Shown here piece by piece: positions 7,387 to 15,144 of a stretch of 46,745 bases of DNA. Positions within the stretch are counted from its first letter, which is position 1. Each line of letters begins with the position of its first letter. The position numbers and the translations under genes are program-made. Source of the stretch: Candidatus Omnitrophota bacterium (GTDB lineage: Bacteria > Omnitrophota > Koll11 > Duberdicusellales > 4484-171); the NCBI GenBank assembly GCA_030692055.1, contig JAUYCY010000095.1, positions 1 to 46,745 on the forward strand, written 5' to 3'. The notes under the pieces are model-generated. The model saw only the letters and a program-made list of their open reading frames with translations. It had not been told where the DNA came from and ran no database searches.

Positions 7387-9207
7387 ATGAGTAAGCTTTC
7401 AATTGCACAAAAAATTTTTATCGGTTTTTTTATACTTATCATTCTTTCCGCATCCTTCCTGCTTATTAGTTTACCTTCCTTGACTGAAATAAATATCCTG
7501 TCTTCTAGGGTTATCCCTCTAAGCCGAGAAATGGATACATTGCAGAAATATATTGAGAAGGTGAAACATTTGCAGAATAAAATCGAACTGTATCTCGCGA
7601 TAAGAAGCGAAGAGTCGCACGAAGAGCTTTTTGTAACAGTCAAACAAATGAACGAATTCATCGACAAAGTCAAGCAACAAGAAAGTTTGAGCCCGTTAAA
7701 GGAGGTATCAGAACTCCTCGCAAAATTAAGCAATGCAGCCAATACTTTAGTCGGTTTTATAGACAATCGTGAGTCGGCATACAAAATAAATCTCCAGATT
7801 ATCACAGTGAATAAGCTATTTGAGAAGTTTGAACAGACTCAAGAAGTTTTATCCCGCGCGCGCCTAGAACAATTACAAAAAAATGTTAATTTACAAAAAA
7901 AAGTTGCCAGCGCGTTGCTAGACAGGCTTTTATTTATAGAAGTTTCGATTATTATTTTTGGGTTTTTTGCATCGTTTTTTTTATCAAAATTAATTACCCG
8001 GAACTTATCTAAGCTTCGTAAAGGTACGCAAGAAATAGCATCAGGAAATTTTGAGGCACATATTGACGTGACATCAACAGATGAAATAGGCCAACTTGCT
8101 AATTCTTTTAATGTAATGGCAGAAGAACTTCGAAAGACAACCGTTTCTAAAGAGTACGTCGATAATATTATTCGCAGCATGGCAGAGACTTTAGTTGTAG
8201 TTAATCCAGATTTTGAAATTAGAAATGTAAATAAGGCAACATGCGAGCTTTTGGGATATACAGAGGAGGAGCTTATCAATAAACCGATCAAGACTATTTT
8301 TTCAATCGAAGGAACACTTTTGGGAGAAGTTGAGTTTGAGAATCTTATTAAGGAAGCAAAACTAATGAATTGTGAATTAAATTATTTATCTAAAAACGCT
8401 AAAAAGATTCCAGTTCTTCTCAGCACATCGGTTATGAAAGATAAATATGGAAATACAATTTGTATAATCTTTACCGCCACCGATATTACCGAGCATAAAA
8501 TAGTTCAGGACAAATTAAAGGTGGCTATGGAAGCGAAATCCAAATTCACCTCAATGGTTTCCCATGAACTTCGAACCCCCCTTGCGGCAATAAAAACAGG
8601 CGTAAAGCTTGTTTTAGACGGACTGGCCGGCGGGGTTAACGCGGAGCAAAAAGACTTTCTTACCATTGTGAGAAATAATGTTGACAGATTAGACCGCTTG
8701 ATTAACAATGTTTTAGATTTGCAAAAGTTAGAGTCCGGTAGGGTTGAATTAAATATTAAGGAAAATGACATAAACGAGATTATTGAAGAAATTTATGCTG
8801 CCATGCATCTTTTAGTAGAAGGAAGGGGCCTTAAATTTATTCTACGGCTTGAAAATAATCTTCCCAAGCCACAATTTGATAAAGATGCTATTGCTCAGGT
8901 ATTAACCAATTTGATTAATAACGCGGTTAAGTTTACCGAAGCAGGAGATATTACGGTTAATACTTGGCAAGATGATAAGTTTGTGCATGTCGCAGTGCAA
9001 GATACAGGTTCGGGCATCAAGAACGAAGATATACACAGGCTTTTCCATGCCTTTGAACAGTTAGAGCGTAAAAAAGGCAAAAAGACAGAGGGGACAGGTT
9101 TAGGCCTTGTCATCTGCAAAGAAATTATTGAAAAGCACGGCGGAAGAATATGGGCCGAGTCTGAATTTGGCAAAGGGTCTACTTTTCATTTTACTTTGCC
9201 GCGTTGA
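7387..9207 (+). CDS. Membrane histidine kinase (HAMP-PAS-HisKA-HATPase)
   Basis: 606 aa. TM1 is at about 9-30, a helical periplasmic domain at 31-175, TM2 at about 178-200, a HAMP linker at 201-253 (EIASGNFEAHIDVTSTDEIG), PAS at about 258-375, HisKA with the H box VSHELRTPL (His393), and a HATPase domain with N box NLINNAVKF (about 508-516), G1 DTGSGI (539-544) and G2 GTGLGL (569-574). All kinase motifs are intact. No receiver domain is fused, so phosphate would pass to a separate regulator; the receiver-only protein at 9341 is the nearest candidate. The helical periplasmic domain could contact the binding protein encoded just upstream. Confidence 0.95.
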   Translation: MSKLSIAQKIFIGFFILIILSASFLLISLPSLTEINILSSRVIPLSREMDTLQKYIEKVKHLQNKIELYLAIRSEESHEELFVTVKQMNEFIDKVKQQESLSPLKEVSELLAKLSNAANTLVGFIDNRESAYKINLQIITVNKLFEKFEQTQEVLSRARLEQLQKNVNLQKKVASALLDRLLFIEVSIIIFGFFASFFLSKLITRNLSKLRKGTQEIASGNFEAHIDVTSTDEIGQLANSFNVMAEELRKTTVSKEYVDNIIRSMAETLVVVNPDFEIRNVNKATCELLGYTEEELINKPIKTIFSIEGTLLGEVEFENLIKEAKLMNCELNYLSKNAKKIPVLLSTSVMKDKYGNTICIIFTATDITEHKIVQDKLKVAMEAKSKFTSMVSHELRTPLAAIKTGVKLVLDGLAGGVNAEQKDFLTIVRNNVDRLDRLINNVLDLQKLESGRVELNIKENDINEIIEEIYAAMHLLVEGRGLKFILRLENNLPKPQFDKDAIAQVLTNLINNAVKFTEAGDITVNTWQDDKFVHVAVQDTGSGIKNEDIHRLFHAFEQLERKKGKKTEGTGLGLVICKEIIEKHGGRIWAESEFGKGSTFHFTLPR

Positions 9208-9235
9208 CAGGCTCTGATTACGGTGGTTAAGGTAA

Positions 9236-9267
9236 CGATTACAGTGGTTGTCCAATTACTGCAATCG
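9236..9267 (+). other. Imperfect hairpin between kinase and regulator
   Basis: CGATTACAGTGGTTG and CAATTACTGCAATCG pair at 12 of 15 positions around a 2-base gap. It could slow transcription between the kinase and the receiver gene, but no T-run follows, so a terminator is not supported. Confidence 0.3.
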
Positions 9268-9340
9268 TCATATAATCTGTGCAACTATTATGGCAAACAT
9301 GGGTTTTTAAGTTGAGGTAGTAGATATAATTCTAAAAGAT

Positions 9341-9709
9341 ATGTCAAAAAAGATTTTAATTGTTGAAGACGAACCCGATATCCTTAAAATGCTAGAGTTT
9401 ATCTTGGAAAAGAATGGATTTGAGGTTATTGTTGCAATCGACGGTCCGCAAGCCCTGGATTTATTTAAGCAGCAAAAACCAGACCTTGTCATACTTGATT
9501 GGCTCCTGCCAAGTATGGATGCAGCAGAAATCAGTAGCCGAATGAGAGATATCAGCGGATCAAAGTATACACCGGTAATTCTATTGACTGCCACCGCCGA
9601 AGATATTATAAAAAAAGCAAAGGATTGTGATGCCCAAGCTTATTATTTGAAGCCATTCGATTATGAAGAATTAGTAAAGAAAGTAGAAGAACTTGTAAAA
9701 TTAAATTAA
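9341..9709 (+). CDS. Receiver-only (CheY-like) response regulator
   Basis: 122 aa, a single REC domain: acidic pocket Glu9/Asp10, phosphoacceptor Asp53 in VILDWLLPSMD, Thr83 in ILLTATAE and Lys104 in YYLKPFD. There is no output domain, so it must act by protein interaction or as a phosphorelay shuttle. It lies 133 bases after the histidine kinase, on the same strand, and is its likeliest partner. TATAAT at 9325-9330 ten bases before the ATG and the lack of a Shine-Dalgarno site suggest its own very short-leader transcript, but no -35 box is clear. Confidence 0.92.
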   Translation: MSKKILIVEDEPDILKMLEFILEKNGFEVIVAIDGPQALDLFKQQKPDLVILDWLLPSMDAAEISSRMRDISGSKYTPVILLTATAEDIIKKAKDCDAQAYYLKPFDYEELVKKVEELVKLN

Positions 9710-9754
9710 TATAGTTAATGGATTTTTTATCGATTTTCGCCGTCTCGTAACCTT

Positions 9755-9812
9755 AATGACGGTAATTCCCGTCATTTTCATCCTTTTTTGAAATTTACAT
9801 CTCAAAAAGGAT
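9755..9812 (+). terminator. Double hairpin terminator after the regulator
   Basis: AATGACGG (9755-9762) pairs perfectly with CCGTCATT (9769-9776) and is followed by TTTTCATCCTTTTTT. A second hairpin, ATCCTTTTTTGA with TCTCAAAAAGGAT (about 9780-9812), overlaps it. The pair fits an intrinsic terminator, possibly bidirectional. Confidence 0.65.
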
Positions 9813-9850
9813 ATTCCATAGTATAATGTTACTTAAGGAGGTGGCTTTAA

Positions 9851-10618
9851 ATGAATATGAGTTACAAAATATTTTTGTGCATTCGCGGCGTTAAACCTGA
9901 GCCTTTCCCGCCAAAGGCGGGTCTGCCAAGGTATGATAAAGCGGGGATTAATGGTGCGCCGCTTGGTATTAGCCATACTGAAACCTCGGGCTTTGGTTCG
10001 ACTACGCCCATTCGACTTACTTCGTTCGCTCAGGGCTGTCCTGAGCGTAGTCGAGGGACGCTCACCATTCCTTCGAACCATCCTGAGCATGGTCGAAGGA
10101 TTAGCCCGAGGAGCTGTGGAAGGCTTCATTTTCTTATATTGAATATTTCTTTATTGGTAGGCATTTTTCCTTTGGCAGTATTTCCGGAAGATCTTTGCCA
10201 ATACCTAAGCCAACAGGGTGGGTTAAATTCCAATAAGCCTATCGCGGCCGGAGATTATATTTACCAGCGCAGTATAATTTTTCAGGCTCAGACTCGCAGC
10301 AAACCCGTTTCTATAGAAATTTCTTATACCTACCAAAGTATAGACAGCGATAGTATAACAATAAAATATCAGCGTATTGAGAAAAAGAAATGGGGAGAAG
10401 ATTTCGTAAGTTTTAGAGAACCGGTAGAGGATATTATTGACCTACCATTTAATAAGGATAAACAGGCGACCCTACGAATAAAAGAAGAACCTTTAGGAAA
10501 TTATGTAGTCCAGAATAATATGGGGGGTGTCGTAGAAGGCCTCTGCAGCAACGAACCCGGCATAAATGTACTTCTTTCCATTGATAACGATAAGCGCCTA
10601 ACTGTTAAAAATCAATAA
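9851..10618 (+). CDS. Secreted hypothetical protein with repeat-encoded N-terminal insertion
   Basis: 255 aa. A very strong ribosome binding site (AAGGAGG about 8 bases before ATG 9851) starts the frame. After MNMSYKIFLCI about 80 residues are encoded by nested palindromic repeats (9885-10132). Only then does a hydrophobic export segment appear (FLILNISLLVGIFPLAVF), followed by a mature domain starting near EDLCQYL. The mature part (about 110-255) is beta-rich and contains cysteines. Probably the original signal peptide began near the present start and was split by the repeats; whether the protein is still exported is doubtful. No family recognised. Confidence 0.55.
   Translation: MNMSYKIFLCIRGVKPEPFPPKAGLPRYDKAGINGAPLGISHTETSGFGSTTPIRLTSFAQGCPERSRGTLTIPSNHPEHGRRISPRSCGRLHFLILNISLLVGIFPLAVFPEDLCQYLSQQGGLNSNKPIAAGDYIYQRSIIFQAQTRSKPVSIEISYTYQSIDSDSITIKYQRIEKKKWGEDFVSFREPVEDIIDLPFNKDKQATLRIKEEPLGNYVVQNNMGGVVEGLCSNEPGINVLLSIDNDKRLTVKNQ
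9885..10132 (+). repeat. Nested structured repeats inside a coding region
   Basis: The outer element matches the copy at about 11950-12045 (GGTGCGCCGCTTGGTATTAG, then CATxCTGAAACCTCGGGCTT). Its GGGCTTTAGCCC hairpin loop is split by about 106 bases (9995-10100) rich in TTCGAC/GTCGAA palindromes, whose relative lies at 10665-10769. The order of events is therefore outer element first, inner element second. Confidence 0.7.
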
Positions 10619-10664
10619 GATTAAAAGAAGCTTTCTCAACTTTATGGCAGAAATTTTTCATAAC

Positions 10665-10769
10665 TAATGGTTCGACTGCGCCCATTCGACTCACTTCGTT
10701 CGCTCAGGGCTGTCCTGAGCGCAGTCGAAGGACGCTCACCATTAGCGCTGAGCGAAGTCGAGTGCTAAT
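10665..10769 (+). repeat. TTCGACTGCG palindromic repeat
   Basis: TTCGACTGCG pairs with CGCAGTCGAA, with an inner hairpin GCTCAGG/CCTGAGC. The unit is bounded by AATGG near 10666 and CACCATT near 10737-10743, then a second half reading AGCGCTGAGCGAAGTCGAGT. It is the second copy of the sequence nested in the gene at 9851. Confidence 0.65.
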
Positions 10770-11088
10770 TATAAATCAAGAAGTTATCTCTTGTAACCAT
10801 TTTTTTAAAGTCTTTGTATTAACCGGAAAAATGCGGTTGTCAGGATAAAACTGCCGTAATGATAAGAAACGTTTGTGGTTATGAAAAAACTTTGGCGTAG
10901 CAATTGGTGCGCCGTATTTTTCCTGGTTACCTCGGCGTGACTGCAATTTGCCTGAAATTTCTACCGAAATTTCAGGGTAAATTCCAGCGCCGACCCGTAG
11001 TCCAACAGGACACCCTGCTGGGTTAAGAAAGCTTCTGAAGGTTCTTTCCAATTACACAAAAGGTGGGAGAGAGAACCGTCAAAAGCTA
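10770..11088. other. Gene-poor stretch with a perfect hairpin
   Basis: CCTGAAATTTC (10951-10961) pairs perfectly with GAAATTTCAGG (10966-10976). The reverse strand is open from 11051 to 10776 and ends in protein-like text (FYPDNRIFPVNTKTLKKWLQ). It has no ribosome binding site and is crossed by the hairpin, so at most it is a gene remnant. Nothing else is supported. Confidence 0.4.
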
Positions 11089-11116
11089 TTGACACAATAA
11101 ATAAGGGTGTTATATT
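11089..11116 (+). promoter_or_regulatory. Sigma70-type promoter
   Basis: TTGACA at 11089-11094, a 16-base spacer and TATATT at 11111-11116, followed by GGGGAGG and ATG 11140. This is a strong match with an ordinary leader and ribosome binding site. Confidence 0.7.
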
Positions 11117-11139
11117 AAATATAAAAGGGGAGGTGCACG

Positions 11140-11622
11140 ATGAAAAGCGGTAAAATACTGAATCTATTGGGGCTCGTTTTATTTATTTTAGGTATTATAG
11201 GTTTAGCTGCCAGTTTCTCTTTCACTAAAGAATATAAAGAGAAAATAACATTACTAGAGAAGCAAGGTAATATTGTAAACGGAAAAATTGATGATTTTAG
11301 AATTAGCCGAGATAACTTTCAGGCATCTCTATCATCTATAAAGAGCGATAACGAAACCAACACTACATCGATGAAAGAATTATTATCTAAGGTGGAAGCA
11401 GTTGAAGGAGAGAAAAAAAATATTCTAGCAAAAATAGAAACGCTTACAAAAGATATTCAAGATTTACAAAAACAGTACGCAATCGTTTTGGATGAGCTTA
11501 AAGTAAAGATGGATAATCTTAAAACTTCTATCAGCGCAATGAAGCAAGACGCAAGCGCAAAAGTAGATTTAGGGCAAATTTCTGTCGAGAAGCAAGAGCC
11601 ACTAAAGCAAAGACAGAACTAA
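11140..11622 (+). CDS. Membrane-anchored coiled-coil protein
   Basis: 160 aa: one N-terminal membrane segment (about 8-27, LLGLVLFILGIIGLAASF) followed by a long heptad-rich helix (about 30-140) with the pattern expected of a coiled coil, and a short tail. A strong ribosome binding site and a near-consensus promoter support a well-expressed single gene. The topology suggests a periplasmic or cytoplasmic rod tethered to the inner membrane. No specific family recognised. Confidence 0.75.
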   Translation: MKSGKILNLLGLVLFILGIIGLAASFSFTKEYKEKITLLEKQGNIVNGKIDDFRISRDNFQASLSSIKSDNETNTTSMKELLSKVEAVEGEKKNILAKIETLTKDIQDLQKQYAIVLDELKVKMDNLKTSISAMKQDASAKVDLGQISVEKQEPLKQRQN

Positions 11623-11644
11623 CCGTTAACCCCATCAATAATTA

Positions 11645-12160
11645 AACCCAAGTTTTGCGTTAGCAAAACAGTCCCGACATATCGTCGGGACAATTGGGTT
11701 CAGCGCTTTTTTACAGAATGTTTTTTCCATACTTATTCTTTTAGGTTACGAAAAGGCCTTATTTTCTACTTAAGGCAATGCTGGAACCAATATTTTAAAC
11801 TAACTTTGCTTACGCAAAGATTGGTTACAACCATTGGTTCTGTTTGAAAATACACGCATTTTGCATTAGCTGAAAGTATTTATACATTCACGGCGCTTCC
11901 CGATGATGTCGGGATTTCGCTTATTATCGTATTAAGGTGTTCAAAAATCTGCGGCGTTCATGCCGCGGATTATATGGTGCGCCGCTTGGTATTAGCCATG
12001 CTGAAACCTCGGGCTTTAGCCCGAGGAGCTATGGGAAGGCTTCATTTCCTAAAAAGGCTTGTGACTTTTTCTTACGTTTGTCTTTACGCATATCCTATTA
12101 TGTAACAAAGAATTGCACGATTTCCATAACAACCTAATGTAAGGTCTCGGTTAAAGCACA
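11645..12160. repeat. Composite structured repeat, copy A (with nested element)
   Basis: It starts with a three-way-junction unit: AACCCAA (11645-11651) with TTGGGTT (11694-11700), enclosing GTTTTGC/GCAAAAC and GTCCCGAC/GTCGGGAC hairpins. A block at 11773-11879 (GGCAATGCTGGAACCAATAT, ending near GCATTAG) recurs inverted at 14087-14192. A block at 12060-12160 (TGACTTTTTCTTACG to CCATAACAACCTAATG) recurs at 16654-16760 and 46610-46690. Between them, at about 11890-12045, lies a copy of the element found in the gene at 9851. No gene is supported here. Confidence 0.65.
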
Positions 12161-12164
12161 AAAA

Positions 12165-13097
12165 ATGAAGAGCTTTTTGGTCCGATTGTCAGGCATCTAT
12201 ACGACAGCGGTAGGTGTTGTTGTGATTGTGGTTAGTGTCTGGAAAATTATTAGTTCGGATAAGCTAAGTTATAAGCTTTCTCATGACTCGTTGTTTTTAG
12301 CAGCAGCGATAATTTATATTGTGCTATTAGGTTTTTGGCCTATCCTTACAGGCACGGGGATAATGTTACGCAGAAACTGGGCAAGGTATTCATTATTCGT
12401 AATGTCGGTTTTTGCTCTTTGCGTCGGCCTATCATCCCTTCTGCCTTTAATTTTTGTGCCAAGTTCGGTTATCAATCCTCAAGCAGCGTCTACGCGCACT
12501 GTATTTGAGGCATTTATATCAGTTGTCAATTTCATTTTCTTTATAGGGTTACCCACGGTGTTTCTTATATTGTTTAATAGAAAAGCGGTAAGACAACTGT
12601 TTAAAATAAAAGCCGCCGAGCCTAAAAAATCCGCGCGTCCCCTCGGAATTACATTGATAGCCATATTTACTTTTTTCACCGGAGTATCTTTTGCTATTTT
12701 TCTTTTTGCGCCCACATACGCGAAATTCCCCTTTACTTTTATCGGCACGCTGCTTCTCACGGGAAAATTAGAAAGAATTTACTTTTTGGCGGTGGCGTTA
12801 TTAAGTTTTTATATTTCGCTCGGCTTTTTAAGAATGAAAAAAAATGCGTTATTAGCTTTTATTATTTTTATTGTTAGCAGTATTACTATAGGTGTAATTA
12901 ATACGCTTGTTGTTCCCAAAGTTACCATTTTTGTAAGGTTGCCAAGTATCAATAGTGCGTATAAAGAGATGCCAGAAGTGCTTTATAAATTATCCAGTAT
13001 GATTGTTATACTTATACCTATATCACTTTTGTTCTACGTCCTTTCAAAGAAGCAGTTATTTTTAAAATCGGGTGGTAAAGGTGGTTTCAATAGATAA
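12165..13097 (+). CDS. Polytopic membrane protein with two repeated halves
   Basis: 310 aa with about eight hydrophobic segments, four per half. The halves begin similarly (GIYTTAVGVVVIVV near 10 and GITLIAIFTFFTGVSF near 162), suggesting internal duplication. A basic linker (KAAEPKKSARP) joins them. No catalytic motif or transporter signature was recognised. There is no good ribosome binding site, and the ATG lies directly after a composite repeat. Its 3' end overlaps the K+ channel gene by 26 bases, so the two are probably co-transcribed and may work together. Confidence 0.7.
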   Translation: MKSFLVRLSGIYTTAVGVVVIVVSVWKIISSDKLSYKLSHDSLFLAAAIIYIVLLGFWPILTGTGIMLRRNWARYSLFVMSVFALCVGLSSLLPLIFVPSSVINPQAASTRTVFEAFISVVNFIFFIGLPTVFLILFNRKAVRQLFKIKAAEPKKSARPLGITLIAIFTFFTGVSFAIFLFAPTYAKFPFTFIGTLLLTGKLERIYFLAVALLSFYISLGFLRMKKNALLAFIIFIVSSITIGVINTLVVPKVTIFVRLPSINSAYKEMPEVLYKLSSMIVILIPISLLFYVLSKKQLFLKSGGKGGFNR

Positions 13098-13866
13098 AGA
13101 GCCAAAAGTATTGGAAGAGGAAGCGTATTCTTTTCTTTATCAGGAAAGGTTCGACGAAGCGTTTAATTTATTTAAGAGAGCCGGCGATATCTATAAAAAT
13201 AAAGGCAATCATAAGCAGGCAGCTATTTGTTTGGCGGCTGCCGGAAGTAGTTGGAGCATCAAATCAGGAGAAAAGACATTTTATAATTCCGCTTCTTCGT
13301 ATGAAGAAGCAGCCAAAGAAGCGGAAAGGGCCGGAGATTTTGAATACGCTTCTGTTTTATATAAGTACGCCGTAATCAATTATGAACGAGATATGGAGTT
13401 TATCAATTTCTCGGAATGTTTCTATCGTTCAAAAGAAAGCTATAGAAAATTTCTTACTTACCTTCTCGCTAGTCCCAAGAAAATTCATCGCATAGAAAAG
13501 ACTGAAGAAGAGAAAGGTTTGATGGGCTTTCTAAAACGCATCTTTTCGTGGCTTGCGTTAACTTTCTCTTGGGCTATCTGGGGCCATGGCGAGAGGCCTT
13601 TGCGTACCCTATACGCGGGGGCAATCATAATTATTTTATCGGCATACCTACATACATTTGGGTATCTTTTGTGTAATGGCGTAAGCGCAAGGCCTAATTT
13701 TTTTCAATCATTGTATTTTAGTGTAATAACTTTTTCTACCGTAGGGTATGGCGACATCACACCTCTTGGGTTTAGCAAGATAGTAGCAATGTTTGACGCG
13801 CTATGCGGAATGTTTGTTGTGTCACTTTTTATCATTGGTCTCTCCAGAAAATATCTACGAATTTAA
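13072..13866 (+). CDS. Two-TM potassium channel with N-terminal SNAP/TPR-like domain
   Basis: 264 aa from GTG 13072; another GTG at 13081 is possible. Residues 10-125 are alpha-SNAP/TPR-like helical repeats (AFNLFKRAGDIYKNKGNHKQ, then SSYEEAAKEAERAGDFEYAS). TM1 is at about 180-200. The pore loop carries the K+ selectivity filter TVGYGD (223-228), and TM2 is at about 235-255. This is the Ion_trans_2 pore. Bacterial channels usually gate through C-terminal RCK domains; here the soluble module is N-terminal and the protein ends right after TM2. It overlaps the membrane protein upstream. Confidence 0.85.
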   Translation: MVKVVSIDKEPKVLEEEAYSFLYQERFDEAFNLFKRAGDIYKNKGNHKQAAICLAAAGSSWSIKSGEKTFYNSASSYEEAAKEAERAGDFEYASVLYKYAVINYERDMEFINFSECFYRSKESYRKFLTYLLASPKKIHRIEKTEEEKGLMGFLKRIFSWLALTFSWAIWGHGERPLRTLYAGAIIIILSAYLHTFGYLLCNGVSARPNFFQSLYFSVITFSTVGYGDITPLGFSKIVAMFDALCGMFVVSLFIIGLSRKYLRI

Positions 13867-13902
13867 GAATTTTACTACCCTGCTATTTTTATCTTGCAAA
13901 TT

Positions 13903-13942
13903 CTAGTTCTTTCCCAAGTTTGTTGCAAAAGGAAAGAACTTG
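13903..13942 (+). terminator. AGTTCTTTCC hairpin after the K+ channel
   Basis: CTAGTTCTTTCC (13903-13914) pairs with GGAAAGAACTTG (13931-13942). The same stem occurs at 38020-38056 after the PfkB gene, so it is a recurring 3'-end hairpin. No long T-run follows here. Confidence 0.45.
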
Positions 13943-14086
13943 ATTGCACCGATTTTAAAAAGATTACACAGATTTCGATAGATTTTATATGTATTCGTAA
14001 TCAGTGTAATCGTAAAGTTATTGCTGTACAACAAGTTTTACACATTGCCTGCGTAAGAAAAGGTTACAAAGCTTTTTATGGTAGAG

Positions 14087-14320
14087 AGTAGCTTTTGCTA
14101 ATGCGAAATGCTTATTCTTGTACGAAACCAGTGGTTGTAACCAATCTTTGCTGAAGGCAAAGTTTTTCTTTAATATTGGTTCCAACATTGCCATTGATAG
14201 ATAATAAAATTTTTCACAAAATATAAAAGAACAGGAATGCACAAGAAACCTTTAACAATAAGAGTTGAACCCATAATTTGTCCTTCGGACACTAATGCTT
14301 TCGCAAAAGATGGGTTTAAC
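14087..14320 (-). repeat. Composite structured repeat, copy B (inverted), plus a three-way-junction unit
   Basis: The reverse complement of about 14087-14192 matches 11773-11879 (GGAACCAATAT, CTTTGC/GCAAAG hairpin, GATTGGTTACAACCA). Next to it, GTTGAACCCAT (14264-14274) pairs with ATGGGTTTAAC (14310-14320) around TGTCC/GGACA and CTTT/AAAG hairpins. The gene-free stretch 13867-14400 contains only these repeats and the hairpin at 13903. Confidence 0.6.
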
Positions 14321-14400
14321 GGGAACATATCTGTGCATCTTTTTTAAGCAAGTTATTACATTTTTATCAAAACGTTTTCATAAAAAAATCATTATTTTTA

Positions 14401-14429
14401 TTGCATTTTTTTAGATATAGCAGTATAAT
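14401..14429 (+). promoter_or_regulatory. Sigma70-type promoter, probably leaderless
   Basis: TTGCAT (14401-14406), a 17-base spacer and a perfect TATAAT (14424-14429). The lipoprotein ATG starts at 14436, six bases later, so transcription would begin at or next to the start codon. Confidence 0.65.
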
Positions 14430-14435
14430 TTTAGC

Positions 14436-14612
14436 ATGCATAAAAAATATAATGTTTTGTTTTTTATACTCATAACGTTATGTTTTCTGCAGAGCGGTTG
14501 TGCTCTCTTGGGTCTTCCTTTGCAGTTAGCCGGAACAGCAATAGGGCTTGCAAGCGATGCGTTTGCGCTATACTCGTCGCTACCCTTGCCGCCGCCATGG
14601 CTGTTTTTTTAG
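14436..14612 (+). CDS. Small lipoprotein (58 aa)
   Basis: MHKKYNVLFFILITLCFLQ leads into SGCALLG, a lipobox-like cleavage site with Cys22 as the lipidated residue. The mature peptide is about 37 aa, hydrophobic with a proline-rich end (LPLPPPWLFF). A strong promoter lies directly upstream and no Shine-Dalgarno sequence is present, which fits leaderless translation. It is 17 bases ahead of the receiver-only regulator at 14630 and probably shares its transcript. Function unknown; it may be an entericidin-like small envelope lipoprotein, but the sequence does not show that. Confidence 0.6.
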   Translation: MHKKYNVLFFILITLCFLQSGCALLGLPLQLAGTAIGLASDAFALYSSLPLPPPWLFF

Positions 14613-14629
14613 TAAAGTAGCTTATAGTT

Positions 14630-15010
14630 ATGGCAGATTTGCTCACTAAAAAAATACTTGCCGTAGATGACGAGAAGGAAGTATTGGGATATTTACGTAG
14701 CATGTTGCAGCGCTCTAACTATGAGGTGATTACTGCTACCAGCGGTAAAGAAGCGGTAGTATTAGCTACAGAACATAAGCCAGATCTGATTTTATTAGAT
14801 ATAGTTCTTCCGGACATAGATGGAGGCGATATCGCGTCTCTTCTTTCAAAAAACCCAGTTACTGCAAAAATTCCTATCATATTTTTGACGGGTATTCTTA
14901 AAAAAGAAGAAGAGGTGTTTAGAACAAAAACCGGCAAGCACCTTATTATCGCTAAACCTGTCACTAAAGAAAAATTGCTAGAGACGATAGGAAAAGCCCT
15001 CCAGCGTTAA
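14630..15010 (+). CDS. Receiver-only (CheY-like) response regulator
   Basis: 126 aa REC domain: Asp13/Asp14/Glu15 in AVDDEKE, phosphoacceptor Asp57 in LILLDIVLPDIDG, Thr87 in IIFLTG and Lys109 in IIAKPVTKE. No output domain. It follows the small lipoprotein gene by 17 bases and no kinase is adjacent, so it is an orphan regulator in this window. It is one of three such proteins here (9341, 14630, 16860), a pattern that suggests branched or shared phosphorelay signalling. Confidence 0.92.
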   Translation: MADLLTKKILAVDDEKEVLGYLRSMLQRSNYEVITATSGKEAVVLATEHKPDLILLDIVLPDIDGGDIASLLSKNPVTAKIPIIFLTGILKKEEEVFRTKTGKHLIIAKPVTKEKLLETIGKALQR

Positions 15011-15027
15011 TTCATTTCGATATAGAT

Positions 15028-15091
15028 TTTTTATGGTATAGGAAAGTATACCCTAAAGGGCACAAGTAAAACTTTCCTATACCACTGAAAA
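15028..15091 (-). repeat. 64-bp structured repeat (inverted copy of 46411-46473)
   Basis: GGTATAGGAAAGT pairs with ACTTTCCTATACC, enclosing a small CCCT/AGGG hairpin. The reverse complement matches 46411-46473 almost base for base. It follows the regulator gene and could act as a transcript end in either direction. Confidence 0.7.
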
Positions 15092-15144
15092 TTACTTAAA
15101 AGCTATCGCGAAGCGATTTTCTTGAATTATGACTACGCAAGGCT

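Noticed and set aside
10776..11051. 91-codon reverse-strand frame
   Set aside because: It is crossed by a perfect hairpin (10951-10976) and has no ribosome binding site; at most it is a remnant.
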